A stretch of 64,000 nt of DNA from assembly GCA_027533395.1 (NCBI GenBank), contig JAPZUF010000018.1:62001-126000 (forward strand). Reading direction: 5' to 3'. Below are positions 45,649 through 55,376 of this stretch, piece after piece. The notes beneath the pieces are model-generated. The model was not told the DNA's origin. It did no database searches and was given only the letters and a program-made list of their open reading frames with translations. Position 1 is the first letter of the stretch. Each line of letters begins with the position of its first letter. Source of the stretch: Cyclobacteriaceae bacterium (GTDB taxonomy: Bacteria > Bacteroidota > Bacteroidia > Cytophagales > Cyclobacteriaceae). Both the position numbers and the translations under genes were made by a program.

Positions 45649-46587
45649 TTAACCCTGAAAACCATCTTCTAAAACATCTAGTTCGCTGTTTATTTTTTTT
45701 ACCACTACATCTATTTCTTCTGCTTGCATTACCATAGCATTAATAATAAAATCTGGATCCGGCCTCGGAGTTAGTTTGTTTAAATTAGCTAAACCTAAAA
45801 TTCGTGCAACCGGCCCGCGTAAATGATGCGCATTCGTGTAGCTGTATTTTAATAATACTTCATTTTGTTTTACAATTTTTTGAGTTCGTTCCTCGACCAA
45901 ACTTTCTAAATGTGAATTAATAGCATGAAGTTCTTCTTGCGCTTCTTTCAATTCAAAATTTTGTTCCTCAATTTGAATGGCCTTACTTTTTAGTTCTTTA
46001 TTAGTTTCGATTAAAAAAAGTTGAATTTTATCGTAGCTGTCTTTTAATTTTTTTGTGCCATAATTTAAAATGATATACAAAATCGCATAAGTAACATAAA
46101 CCGTTATGATTTGATTTAAATTTTCTGTAAACCTTAACTCGGGATTGAGAAATTGCACAACGAAAATTACTTGTACGGCTAAAAATGTTATCAGATGAGT
46201 AATTCTAAAATACCAACCTTTATCCATAACAGAATTTGTGAAACCGATAACCAATATGATCGATAAAGAGTTGGTTGTACTTATAGGCACTATTATGCTT
46301 TGGTAAACCATTGCTGCTAACACAACAAAAGAAACAAAAGAAGCTGAAGGCAGAGGCCACTTCGCCCTCCCAAAATAAGCCAGTATACAAGAAATTAAAA
46401 TAATAAAGTCTAAAGAAAGGGATAGGACATCCTCTGGAAAGAAAATTACATCGGATATTGTTATACATACTAATCCTGCTATGGAAACCTTTAGCCAAGT
46501 CTCCAGAAAAAACTTTTCGATATTAAAGACTTTCATGGGAGGAGATGAAAAATACTTAAAGTAAGATACAAAACTTACTAAATACAT
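45649..46587 (-). CDS. Membrane sensor with histidine kinase DHp domain but no ATPase domain
   Basis: 312 residues (a start at 46536, MKVFNIEKFF, is also possible). About six hydrophobic segments lie in residues 30-185. A coiled coil follows (TNKELKSKAIQIEEQNFELK, and AQEELHAINSHLESLVEERT), and then a phospho-acceptor motif YSYTNAHHLRGPVARILGL with the histidines at 254-255. The protein ends 58 residues later without any N, G1 or G2 box of an ATP-binding domain, so it cannot autophosphorylate by the usual route. There is no frameshifted ATPase in the 2 bp before priA. It may be a phosphotransfer or dominant-partner protein. Confidence 0.8.
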   Translation of the reverse strand: MYLVSFVSYFKYFSSPPMKVFNIEKFFLETWLKVSIAGLVCITISDVIFFPEDVLSLSLDFIILISCILAYFGRAKWPLPSASFVSFVVLAAMVYQSIIVPISTTNSLSIILVIGFTNSVMDKGWYFRITHLITFLAVQVIFVVQFLNPELRFTENLNQIITVYVTYAILYIILNYGTKKLKDSYDKIQLFLIETNKELKSKAIQIEEQNFELKEAQEELHAINSHLESLVEERTQKIVKQNEVLLKYSYTNAHHLRGPVARILGLANLNKLTPRPDPDFIINAMVMQAEEIDVVVKKINSELDVLEDGFQG

Positions 46588-46595
46588 TTAAAAGA

Positions 46596-46628
46596 AAAAT
46601 CCCTTCGATTTAGAAGGGATTTTCTTTT
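46596..46628. terminator. Terminator of the sdhCAB operon
   Basis: AAAATCCCTTC (46596-46606) pairs perfectly with GAAGGGATTTT (46613-46623), 6-nt loop. T-runs follow on both strands. It lies just after the sdhB stop on the minus strand and before the histidine-kinase-like gene. Confidence 0.85.
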
Positions 46629-46651
46629 TGTTAATATTTAATAAAGCTGTT

Positions 46652-47422
46652 CTAATCTCCTCCGCCCTTCGCCATAACTTCATAAGATGAAGTAATCGCA
46701 GAAAAATATTCGCGGTTCATGCGCGCGATGTTCGCCACACTGATGCCTTTCGGACATTCTGCTTCGCATGCTTTAGTATTGGTGCAAGCTCCGAAACCTT
46801 CTTCATCCATTTGTGCTACCATTTTCTCTACGCGTTCTTTTCTCTCTGGCTGACCTTGTGGTAACAAGGCAAACTGCGAAACTTTAGCGCTAACAAATAA
46901 CATAGCAGAAGCATTTTTACATGCCGCTACACATGCACCACAACCAATACAAGTGGCAGCATCAAAAGCTTCATCTGCAATTTTCTTGGGAATAGCTATT
47001 TCATTCGCATCAGGTACACCACCTGTGTTAACAGAAACATAGCCACCCGCACGCTGAATTCTATCGAATGCACCTCTATCAACCACCAAATCTTTTACAA
47101 CAGGAAATGCTTTAGCCCTCCATGGTTCAATGGTGATGGTTTCACCATCTTTGAAACTACGCATGTGCAATTGGCAAGTAGTGGTTTGTAAAGGACCGTG
47201 CGGTCTACCATTGATGTACAAGCTACACATTCCACAAATACCTTCGCGACAATCGTGGTCAAAAGCGATTGGCTCTTCACCTTTTTGTACCAACTCATTG
47301 TTCAATACATCCAACATTTCTAAGAAAGACATGTCTTGAGAAACATGACTGTGTTCGTAGGTTTTAAAAGCGCCTTTGGAGTTAGCGTCTTTTTGTCTCC
47401 AAACTTTTAAAGTAATCTTCAT
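46652..47422 (-). CDS. sdhB: Succinate dehydrogenase iron-sulfur subunit
   Basis: 256 residues. The 2Fe-2S cluster site is in [20 protein letters not shown], with a fourth cysteine in [10 protein letters not shown]. The 4Fe-4S and 3Fe-4S sites are [15 protein letters not shown] and [20 protein letters not shown]. The protein passes electrons from the flavin subunit to the quinone site. It is the last gene of the sdhC-sdhA-sdhB operon, 4 bp after sdhA. The length and motifs match the non-classical (B-type) subunits of Bacteroidota. Confidence 0.96.
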   Translation of the reverse strand: MKITLKVWRQKDANSKGAFKTYEHSHVSQDMSFLEMLDVLNNELVQKGEEPIAFDHDCREGICGMCSLYINGRPHGPLQTTTCQLHMRSFKDGETITIEPWRAKAFPVVKDLVVDRGAFDRIQRAGGYVSVNTGGVPDANEIAIPKKIADEAFDAATCIGCGACVAACKNASAMLFVSAKVSQFALLPQGQPERKERVEKMVAQMDEEGFGACTNTKACEAECPKGISVANIARMNREYFSAITSSYEVMAKGGGD

Positions 47423-47426
47423 AATT

Positions 47427-49349
47427 TTATTTATAGCTACGCTGTGTCAACTTAACATTTTCAAAAATCAATTCTTCTTTGTGCAGTGCTTCAGACTGGT
47501 TTTCACCTTTGTATTCCCACGCTGCTACATAAGCGAACTCATCATCTTTTCTTTTTGCTTCACCATCTGGAGTAGCTGATTCTTCACGGAAGTGACCTCC
47601 GCAAGATTCTGATCTGTTGAGTGCATCATCTATCATCAACTCACCTAATTCAATAAAGTCTGCCACACGCAAGGCTTTCTCCAATTCTTGATTTAATTCT
47701 CCTGCTCCGCCCAATACAGCAACGTTACTCCAGAATTCTTCTTTCAACTTTTGAATTTTCTCCTTCGCGAATTTCAAACCTTTTTCGCTGCGCGACATTC
47801 CGCAATAATCCCACATCGTTAAACCTAATTCTCTGTGGAACTGATCAACAGTCTTCTTTCCTTTAATAGAAAGTAATTTATTGATTCTACTTTGTACGGT
47901 GTCGATTGCTTCTTTGAATTCAGGCCTGTCTGTGCTTACTTTTTCATAAGGCATACCAGCTAGGTAATCGCCAATGGTATAAGGGATTACAAAATATCCA
48001 TCGGCTAATCCTTGCATCAAGGCAGAAGCACCTAATCGGTTTGCACCATGGTCAGAGAAGTTAGCTTCACCTAATGCATATAAACCAGGAACAGTTGTCA
48101 TTAAGTTATAATCTACCCATAAGCCACCCATTGTATAATGCACAGCCGGGAAAATCATCATCGGAACTTTGTATGGATTATCTCCAGTGATTTGTGCATA
48201 CATATCGAACAAGTTTCCATACTTCGCGCGAATAGTTGCTTCACCATCTCTCTTGATGGCATCAGAGAAATCTAAGAACACAGCTAAACCTGTTGTGCCA
48301 ACTCCTCTTCCTTCATCGCAAACATATTTTGCATTTCTAGATGCCACATCTCGTGGTACTAAATTTCCGAAGGAAGGATATTTTCTTTCTAAGAAATAAT
48401 CTCTTTCTGATTCAGGAATATTAACAGCATCTGCAGCTTTTAAGCCTGGCCTTGCTGTTTTGGGAACCCACACTCTTCCATCGTTTCTGAGCGACTCACT
48501 CATCAAGGTTAATTTTGATTGATGATCACCAGTTACAGGAATACAAGTAGGGTGAATTTGCGTAAAACAAGGGTTAGCAAACAAAGCACCTTTTTTGTGT
48601 GCGCGCCATGCTGCTGTTACGTTAGAACCTTTTGCGTTGGTTGATAGGAAAAACACGTTTCCATATCCACCAGTACATAACAATACTGCGTGGGCAGAAT
48701 GTGATTCTATTTTACCAGTAATTAAATCTCTGGTGATGATGCCTCTCGCCTTTCCATCTACGATAACAACGTCCAACATTTCGGAACGTGTATACATTTT
48801 CACTTTTCCATTCGCGATTTGTCTGTTCAAAGCACCATAGGCGCCTAACAACAATTGTTGTCCGGTTTGTCCGCGTGCATAAAAAGTTCGCGATACTTGA
48901 GCACCACCAAACGAACGGTTAGATAACAACCCACCATATTCACGGGCAAATGGAACACCTTGCGCAACGCATTGGTCGATGATGTTAACGCTTACTTCTG
49001 CCAAACGGTAAACGTTGGCTTCGCGTGCACGGTAATCTCCACCTTTTATTGTATCATAAAAAAGACGATAGATTGAATCTCCATCGTTTTGATAATTTTT
49101 TGCTGCGTTGATACCTCCTTGAGCAGCAATGCTATGCGCTCTACGTGGGCTATCTTGGAAACAAAATGCTTTTACATTGTAACCCAACTCGCCTAACGAT
49201 GCAGCAGCGGAAGCTCCGGCTAAACCGGTTCCTACTACAATAACATCGTACTTTCTTTTATTGGCAGGGTTAACCAATTTAAGATTGAACTTGTGTTTCG
49301 TCCACTTCTCTGCTAATGGACCTTCCGGTGCTTTTGAATCTAACTTCAT
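47427..49349 (-). CDS. sdhA: Succinate dehydrogenase / fumarate reductase flavoprotein subunit
   Basis: 640 residues, as in other Bacteroidota SdhA (longer than the 588 of E. coli). The FAD motif is [20 protein letters not shown]. The histidine that binds FAD covalently is in [20 protein letters not shown]. Active-site blocks include [40 protein letters not shown] and [20 protein letters not shown]. It oxidises succinate to fumarate. It lies 42 bp after sdhC. Confidence 0.97.
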   Translation of the reverse strand: MKLDSKAPEGPLAEKWTKHKFNLKLVNPANKRKYDVIVVGTGLAGASAAASLGELGYNVKAFCFQDSPRRAHSIAAQGGINAAKNYQNDGDSIYRLFYDTIKGGDYRAREANVYRLAEVSVNIIDQCVAQGVPFAREYGGLLSNRSFGGAQVSRTFYARGQTGQQLLLGAYGALNRQIANGKVKMYTRSEMLDVVIVDGKARGIITRDLITGKIESHSAHAVLLCTGGYGNVFFLSTNAKGSNVTAAWRAHKKGALFANPCFTQIHPTCIPVTGDHQSKLTLMSESLRNDGRVWVPKTARPGLKAADAVNIPESERDYFLERKYPSFGNLVPRDVASRNAKYVCDEGRGVGTTGLAVFLDFSDAIKRDGEATIRAKYGNLFDMYAQITGDNPYKVPMMIFPAVHYTMGGLWVDYNLMTTVPGLYALGEANFSDHGANRLGASALMQGLADGYFVIPYTIGDYLAGMPYEKVSTDRPEFKEAIDTVQSRINKLLSIKGKKTVDQFHRELGLTMWDYCGMSRSEKGLKFAKEKIQKLKEEFWSNVAVLGGAGELNQELEKALRVADFIELGELMIDDALNRSESCGGHFREESATPDGEAKRKDDEFAYVAAWEYKGENQSEALHKEELIFENVKLTQRSYK

Positions 49350-49391
49350 ATCGTTATCGAATCAGATGTTTGTATTGCAATACTAAAACCA

Positions 49392-50069
49392 TTAAAAGAA
49401 AAACATGTTTATCGGAATCCAAGCAAAAAGTGCAGGAACTACTACAGCAAATGTTTTACCCAAGAAGTTGATGATACCGTTGTATTTAGGATGGTTTAAA
49501 CCTAAAGTTTGGAATGAACTTGCAAAGCCATGCCATAAGTGAAAAGCAACTGCCGCCATGCAAAAAACGTACAGTGCTACATACCAGGGTAAAGCAAACC
49601 ATTGAGCCACCAAAGAATAGATGTCGCGGTATTCGGTGCCATCATAAATTACTTTAGGCATATCACCAAAGTGCATCTCTGCCCAAAAATGTTTTAAATG
49701 TACCACTAAGAAAACCAAAACGATTGTTCCAAGAATTCCCATGTTTCGGGACGACCAAATGGATGATTTACCTGAAGTAACAGCATAACGGTCGGTTCCA
49801 CGTGCTTGCCTGTTTTTTATGGTTAAAACAATAGAGATGAAGATGTGTAGCAGAATGAAAAAGAAATTTCCTTTCGATACAATTTGAATAAGCGGATTGG
49901 TGCTCATGAATTCAGCATAAACGTTGAAGGCACGACCACCATCATCTTTTAGCAATTGTAAGTTACCAATGAGGTGAACTGCCAAAAAAAGGATAAGGAA
50001 TAAACCTGTGAGAGCCATTAATAACTTTCGGCCCAGTGTGCTGGTGAAAAGTGTAATTAACCAATTCAT
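49392..50069 (-). CDS. sdhC: Succinate dehydrogenase cytochrome b558 subunit
   Basis: 225 residues with five hydrophobic helices, the type found with B-type complex II that binds two hemes and menaquinone. Conserved histidines in predicted helices: FLAVHLIGNLQLL, FILLHIFIS, VVHLKHFWAEM and AFHLWHGFASSFQTLGL. It anchors SdhA/SdhB to the membrane. No separate sdhD exists, consistent with the single-anchor type. The gene begins the operon and has a strong promoter at 50102-50133. Confidence 0.95.
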   Translation of the reverse strand: MNWLITLFTSTLGRKLLMALTGLFLILFLAVHLIGNLQLLKDDGGRAFNVYAEFMSTNPLIQIVSKGNFFFILLHIFISIVLTIKNRQARGTDRYAVTSGKSSIWSSRNMGILGTIVLVFLVVHLKHFWAEMHFGDMPKVIYDGTEYRDIYSLVAQWFALPWYVALYVFCMAAVAFHLWHGFASSFQTLGLNHPKYNGIINFLGKTFAVVVPALFAWIPINMFFF

Positions 50070-50101
50070 ATAATATGTAGTCGGTGTTATTTAGGTGATG
50101 C

Positions 50102-50133
50102 CAAAAATAGTTCGCGATTGCGAGGTCACCAAA
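50102..50133 (-). promoter_or_regulatory. Bacteroidota-type promoter of sdhCAB
   Basis: On the minus strand TTTG (50133-50130) is followed after exactly 20 nt by TATTTTTG (50109-50102), a full match to TTTG-N19/20-TANNTTTG. Transcription would start near 50095, giving a 25-nt leader. It is the best promoter match in the window. Confidence 0.75.
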
Positions 50134-50207
50134 ATAGTATACACTTTAAAAGCATTCTAAATAACATTTAATAGTAATTAGTATGCTCCAAAAATTAAAA
50201 GCGATGG

Positions 50208-50324
50208 CTAACAGAAGCCGCAATAATCAAAAAGCCAGATAATGATTAAAATAAGTGTAACGGTTAAGAAAAGGAACCATTCTTTTTTTACGAACGCCAC
50301 TACCTTTCCAAAAAGCGATTTCAT
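50208..50324 (-). CDS. 38-aa single-pass membrane peptide
   Basis: The ATG at 50324 opens a 38-codon ORF. The N-terminus is basic (MKSLFGKVVAFVKKEWF), then comes one hydrophobic helix (LFLTVTLILIIIWLF) and the end DYCGFC. Charge distribution follows the positive-inside rule. It lies upstream of sdhC on the same strand in the 478-bp gap before dnaE; the rest of that gap holds the sdh promoter and nothing else I can support. Small basic-plus-helix proteins of this kind occur in Bacteroidota. Its function is unknown. Confidence 0.55.
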   Translation of the reverse strand: MKSLFGKVVAFVKKEWFLFLTVTLILIIIWLFDYCGFC

Positions 50325-50547
50325 ATTGATATTGATTTTCTTGGTTGATGCAAATTGTTATCCTTAAATGATAAGTCTTTCATAATCAACTATATAGATT
50401 AATTCAACAAAGTAAAAATTCCAATTTCGGTAAAGAAAAAGAGTATGATTTTCTCAGTTTGGGATATGAAATTAAACTGAGTGAAGCAGAATTTTATGGT
50501 AGAAAGCACTGTTACTTGATTAATTTTACAACCAACCACTACTGCAC

Positions 50548-53500
50548 ATGTATTTGATTTTTGATACGGAAACCACCGGGCTTCCGCGAAATAAAACTGC
50601 ACCCATTTCCGACCTCGATAACTGGCCTCGCCTGGTACAATTGGCCTGGCAACTTCACGACCACAATGGAAAATTAATTAACAGACAAAATCATATCATC
50701 AAACCTGATGGTTATGATATTCCATATAAAGCTGAACAAGTACACGGCATTTCTACAGCTAAAGCTTTAGAAGTAGGTGAACCCATTCAAGAAGTATTAG
50801 AAGCCTTTCAACTTGATTTACAAAAAAGCACTTGTCTTGTTGGGCATAACATCGAATTTGATATTAACATAATTGGTTCAGAACTATTTCGATTACAAGC
50901 CAACTATCAATTACTTACCAGAGCTAATAAGATTGATACCGCTGAAGTAAGCATCGATTTTTGTCAGTTACCCGGTGGACCAGGTGGTAAATTTAAAATG
51001 CCAAAACTGAGCGAACTGCACATCAAACTTTTCGGAAAAGATTTTGGCGATGCACACGATGCAGCTTACGATGTGGCAGCAACCGGTCGCTGCTTCTTTG
51101 GTTTAATCAAAGCTTCGGTTGTAAAACCGCTTGGTGCATTAAAGATTGAAGAAATTGTTTACGAAGAACCTGTTTTAGAAAGCGCAAACTTTGCAGCTAA
51201 AAAAAGCGAAGGTGAAAAGAAAATAGAAACAAACAACGATGCAGTTGTAACCGATAAGCCTTTCTTTCATTTGCATGTACATTCGCAATATTCTGTTTTA
51301 CAAGCTACACCCGAAATCAAAAAAATTGTTGCTAAAGCAAAAGCCATGAACATGCCTGCAGTTGCTTTAACTGATTTAGGTAATTTATATGGCGCATTCA
51401 AATTTGTAAGAGAAGCGTTGGATAATGGCATCAAACCGATTTTAGGATGTGAGTTTTATGTTGCAGAAGAAAGAAAGAAATTAAAATTTACTAAAGACAA
51501 TCCTGATAAAAGATATAATCAGATTTTGTTCGCCAAGAACAAAGAAGGCTATCATAATTTAACCAAATTAAGTTCCCTTGCTTTTATCGAAGGTTTATAT
51601 GGCATTCATCCGCGTATCGATAAAGATTTGATCAAACAATATGCTGACGGATTAATTGCCACAACAGGAAGTTTACAATCTGAAATTCCTTATTTGATTC
51701 TACACGTGGGTACCAAACAAGCAGAAGAAGTTTTTGCCTGGTACCAAGAAGTTTTCAAAGATGATTTTTACATTCAATTAAACCGACAAAGATTACCGGA
51801 GCAAGACCACGTAAACAAAGTATTGTTGGAGTTTGCTGCTAAGTATGGTGTGAAATACTATGCAGCCAACGAAGTTTATTATTTGCAACAAGAAGATGCA
51901 GATGCTCAAGATATTCTAATCTGTATCAAAGAACAAGAATTGAAGTCCACTCCTATTGGGCATGGACGAGGAACACGCTACGGCCTACCGAATCAGGAAT
52001 TTTATTTTAAGTCGCAAGAAGAAATGAAACAACTCTTCCGCGATTTGCCCGAAGCCATCGAAACACTTTCTGAAATTGAAAATAAAATAGAAACGTATAA
52101 GCTTCAGCGCAATGTCTTACTTCCTAAATTCGATATACCTGAAAATTTCTCTTCAGAAGATGAATACCTCAGGCATTTAACTTACGAAGGTGCAAAAGCT
52201 AAATACGAAACCATCACTCCTGAAATACAAGAACGATTAGATTTCGAACTTGAAACCATTAAGAAAACCGGCTACCCAGGCTACTTCTTAATTGTTCAGG
52301 ATTTTACAAACAAAGCGCGTGAGATGGGTGTATCCGTTGGGCCCGGACGCGGTTCTGCGGCTGGTTCTGCGGTTGCTTACGCCATTGGTATTACGAATGT
52401 AGATCCGATTAAATACGATTTACTTTTCGAGCGTTTCTTAAATCCGGATCGTGTTTCTTTACCCGATATCGATATTGATTTTGATGATGAAGGCCGCGAC
52501 AAAGTCTTACAATATGTAATCGATAAATACGGCAAAAATCAAGTTGCGCAAATTATTACTTATGGTACGGAAGCTGCTAAATCTTCGATACGCGATTGCG
52601 CACGTGTGATGGAACTTCCGCTTAATGATGCAAACGCATTGGCCAAGTTAGTACCTGAAAGACCAGGAACATCATTGGAAAAAGCATTTACAGAAGTTAA
52701 CGAACTTAAAGAAACGTTAAACGGCAGCGACCTGCGTGCACAAGTATTAAAACAAGCCAAGCGAGTAGAAGGTGCAGTTCGCAATACAGGTACACACGCA
52801 TGTGGTGTCATTATCACTCCGGATGACTTAACCAATTTCGTTCCTGTTTCTACAGCGAAAGATTCGGACATGCTGGTTACCCAATTCGATAACAGTGTGG
52901 TAGAGAGTGCAGGTTTATTGAAGATGGACTTTTTAGGTTTAACCACTCTTTCTATCATCAACTCAGCGATAAAAAATATCAAGAAGAGTAAAGGCATTGT
53001 TATAGATGTAGATACCATTCCTTTGGATGATGTTAAGACCTATCAACTCTTTCAACGTGGCGATACAACCGGAACTTTTCAGTTTGAAAGTGTGGGCATG
53101 CAAAAATATTTGCGCCAACTCAAGCCCGATAAGTTTGAAGATTTAATTGCCATGAACGCCCTTTACAGACCGGGGCCAATGGAATACATTCCGCAATTCA
53201 TCAATCGTAAACATGGTCGCGAAGCCATTCAATATGATTTGCCGGAAATGGAAGAATACCTCGCAGAAACCTATGGTATCACCGTATATCAGGAACAGGT
53301 AATGTTGCTTTCCCAAAAATTAGCAGGCTTTAGCAAAGGCGATGCAGACGTGCTGCGTAAAGCAATGGGTAAGAAACAAAAAGAAGTGTTGGATAAAATG
53401 AAAAGCAAATTCATTGAAGGATGTCAAAAGCATAACCATCCTGAAGAGATTTGCGAAAAGATTTGGAAAGACTGGGAAGCATTTGCCCAATATGCCTTTA

Positions 53501-54729
53501 ACAAATCGCACTCTACTTGTTACTCACTAGTTGCTTATCACACTGCTTATTTAAAAGCAAATTATCCTGCGGAATACATGGCTGCGGTGCTCACACACTC
53601 ACAAAGCAATTTAGAGAATGTAACTTTCTTTATAGAAGATTGCAAGTCGATGGGTTTGCAAGTGTTGGGACCACACATTAATGAATCAGGTGTTTACTTC
53701 GAAGTAAATAAACAAGGCGAAATTCGATTTGGGTTAGGAGCCATTAAAGGTGCTGGTGATGCCGCGGTGCAAGCCATTATTCAGGAACGCGATGCCAATG
53801 GCATTTATCAGGATATTTTCGATTTAACCAAAAGATTATCGGCAAAAAGTGTTACCAAAAAAACCTATGAATGTTTGGCTCAATCCGGAGCGTTTGATTG
53901 TTTTGAAGGTATTCACCGTAGGCAATATGTGTATGCCCGTGAAGGCGACACCAGTTTAATAGAGAAAGCCATGCGCTATGCCGCCAAAACGCAGCAAGAA
54001 GAATTGAGTTCGCAAGTAAGTTTGTTTGGTGGTGGCGCTACGGTTGCTTTACCCAAACCTAAAATTGAAACGTTGGAACCTTTCAGTGAAATTGAAAAGT
54101 TAAACTTAGAAAAAGAAGTGGTGGGTATTTACATTTCAGGCCACCCTCTTGATAATTTTAAATTCGAGTTAGAATCATTCACCAATTTAACTTGCCAACA
54201 GTTGAATGATATCGAACCTTTACTGGGTAAAGAAGCAAAAGTGGGCGGCATTATTTCTTCAGTAGAACATCGCACAACCAAAACAGGTAAACCTTTTGGC
54301 AAATTTACTTTAGAAGATTATTCAGGTAACTATACCTTCACTTTGTTTAGTGAAGATTACCTGAAATTCAGAAACATGCTGAACACAGGTTGGTTTGTTT
54401 TAGTGGAAGGTAGCATCATTAAAAATTCGTGGGGACAACAAACCATCGAAATGAAAATTAGAACCATTGAATTGTTGAATGAATTAGGGATAAAAAGATG
54501 CAAAGGCGTGCAAGCCAAAGTACAAACACATGAAATCAATGCCGAGTTGATTCATCAGATAGAATTGATTTGTGGAAAATTCAGCGGCAACACTCCTTTC
54601 TACTTAAAACTTCGAGACGAACAAGACAACATCAGTTTGGATATGTTATCGAGAAAATTCAGGATTAGTCCGGTAAACGACATGGTGAAGGAACTAAAAA
54701 AATGGGCAGAGGTAGAAGTTGTTTACTAA
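50548..54729 (+). CDS. dnaE: DNA polymerase III alpha subunit fused to a DnaQ-type 3'-5' exonuclease
   Basis: 1393 residues, about 200 more than ordinary DnaE. Residues 1-190 are a DEDDh exonuclease: Asp6 and Glu8 in IFDTETTGLP, Asp105 in GHNIEFDINIIG, and His170/Asp175 in GDAHDAAYDVAATG. The PHP domain begins at residue 240 with FHLHVHSQYSVLQATPEI; its second motif is ALTDLGNLYG, with Leu277 where metal-active forms have His. The polymerase core has GPGRGSAAGSAVAYA and the catalytic aspartates in LPDIDIDFDDEGRD. A helix-hairpin-helix region and an OB fold (VGGIISSVEHRTTKTGKPFG) finish the protein. Proofreading is thus carried in the same chain. Confidence 0.96.
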   Translation: MYLIFDTETTGLPRNKTAPISDLDNWPRLVQLAWQLHDHNGKLINRQNHIIKPDGYDIPYKAEQVHGISTAKALEVGEPIQEVLEAFQLDLQKSTCLVGHNIEFDINIIGSELFRLQANYQLLTRANKIDTAEVSIDFCQLPGGPGGKFKMPKLSELHIKLFGKDFGDAHDAAYDVAATGRCFFGLIKASVVKPLGALKIEEIVYEEPVLESANFAAKKSEGEKKIETNNDAVVTDKPFFHLHVHSQYSVLQATPEIKKIVAKAKAMNMPAVALTDLGNLYGAFKFVREALDNGIKPILGCEFYVAEERKKLKFTKDNPDKRYNQILFAKNKEGYHNLTKLSSLAFIEGLYGIHPRIDKDLIKQYADGLIATTGSLQSEIPYLILHVGTKQAEEVFAWYQEVFKDDFYIQLNRQRLPEQDHVNKVLLEFAAKYGVKYYAANEVYYLQQEDADAQDILICIKEQELKSTPIGHGRGTRYGLPNQEFYFKSQEEMKQLFRDLPEAIETLSEIENKIETYKLQRNVLLPKFDIPENFSSEDEYLRHLTYEGAKAKYETITPEIQERLDFELETIKKTGYPGYFLIVQDFTNKAREMGVSVGPGRGSAAGSAVAYAIGITNVDPIKYDLLFERFLNPDRVSLPDIDIDFDDEGRDKVLQYVIDKYGKNQVAQIITYGTEAAKSSIRDCARVMELPLNDANALAKLVPERPGTSLEKAFTEVNELKETLNGSDLRAQVLKQAKRVEGAVRNTGTHACGVIITPDDLTNFVPVSTAKDSDMLVTQFDNSVVESAGLLKMDFLGLTTLSIINSAIKNIKKSKGIVIDVDTIPLDDVKTYQLFQRGDTTGTFQFESVGMQKYLRQLKPDKFEDLIAMNALYRPGPMEYIPQFINRKHGREAIQYDLPEMEEYLAETYGITVYQEQVMLLSQKLAGFSKGDADVLRKAMGKKQKEVLDKMKSKFIEGCQKHNHPEEICEKIWKDWEAFAQYAFNKSHSTCYSLVAYHTAYLKANYPAEYMAAVLTHSQSNLENVTFFIEDCKSMGLQVLGPHINESGVYFEVNKQGEIRFGLGAIKGAGDAAVQAIIQERDANGIYQDIFDLTKRLSAKSVTKKTYECLAQSGAFDCFEGIHRRQYVYAREGDTSLIEKAMRYAAKTQQEELSSQVSLFGGGATVALPKPKIETLEPFSEIEKLNLEKEVVGIYISGHPLDNFKFELESFTNLTCQQLNDIEPLLGKEAKVGGIISSVEHRTTKTGKPFGKFTLEDYSGNYTFTLFSEDYLKFRNMLNTGWFVLVEGSIIKNSWGQQTIEMKIRTIELLNELGIKRCKGVQAKVQTHEINAELIHQIELICGKFSGNTPFYLKLRDEQDNISLDMLSRKFRISPVNDMVKELKKWAEVEVVY

Positions 54730-54823
54730 AAAATACAAATGGATTGGTTTATTTTATTTTGAACTAAACCTATTACCTTCGTGTTGATAATATCAAAATG
54801 TATAAATAATAAATAATTATAAT

Positions 54824-55147
54824 ATGGGAAAGGCTATAGAACTTACCGATTCAAATTTCGAACAATATGTAAATTCTGATAAACCTGTTTTGGTTGATTT
54901 CTGGGCAGAATGGTGTGGACCTTGCAAAATGATTGGTCCTTTGGTTGAAGAATTAGCTGGGGATTACGAAGGCAAAGCCATCATCGCTAAATTAAATGTT
55001 GATGAAAACCCAACCATGACAGCCAAATTTGGTGTAAGAAATATTCCTACCCTTTTGGTTTTCAAAAAAGGACAAGTTGTTGATAAGCAAATTGGCGCAG
55101 TACCTAAGTCAGTGTTATCACAAAAAATTGAAGCGCAATTAGCGTAG
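54824..55147 (+). CDS. trxA: Thioredoxin
   Basis: 107 residues, standard length, with the active site WAEWCGPCKMIGPLVEEL and cis-Pro in VRNIPTLLVFKKG. It is a cytosolic disulfide reductase that serves ribonucleotide reductase and other enzymes. It stands alone after dnaE. TACCTTCG at 54774-54781 resembles a -7 promoter box. A repeat-flanked terminator follows. Confidence 0.97.
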   Translation: MGKAIELTDSNFEQYVNSDKPVLVDFWAEWCGPCKMIGPLVEELAGDYEGKAIIAKLNVDENPTMTAKFGVRNIPTLLVFKKGQVVDKQIGAVPKSVLSQKIEAQLA

Positions 55148-55376
55148 TTTGGTTGTTCGTTGTTGGTTGTTCGGTTACAAGAAAAAAAATCAAAATCAAT
55201 CAATAGACAATTACTATATATTCTTTAAAACGAAAAAAGCTGTCATAAAAAGACAGCTTTTTTTATTTCCATTTTCGAATTAGAAGTTCTAATATTATTC
55301 GATAATAAATTGGTACACAAACTAAAAAACAACAATAATTAACGAATTACCAATAACAATTAACTAACAACGAAAG
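55148..55376. repeat. GTTGTTCG-type repeat element C in the trxA/polyprenyl synthase junction
   Basis: Right after trxA comes GGTTGTTCGTTGTTGGTTG and a further TTCGG. The right end (55330-55376) holds AATTAACGAATTACCAATAA and then ACTAACAACGAAAG, roughly the reverse complement of the left. As in element A, the arms surround a terminator hairpin and the flanking genes are convergent. Confidence 0.55.
55233..55264. terminator. Bidirectional terminator inside repeat C
   Basis: AAAAAAGCTGTC (55233-55244) pairs perfectly with GACAGCTTTTTT (55252-55263), 7-nt loop, with A/T runs on both sides. Confidence 0.85.
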
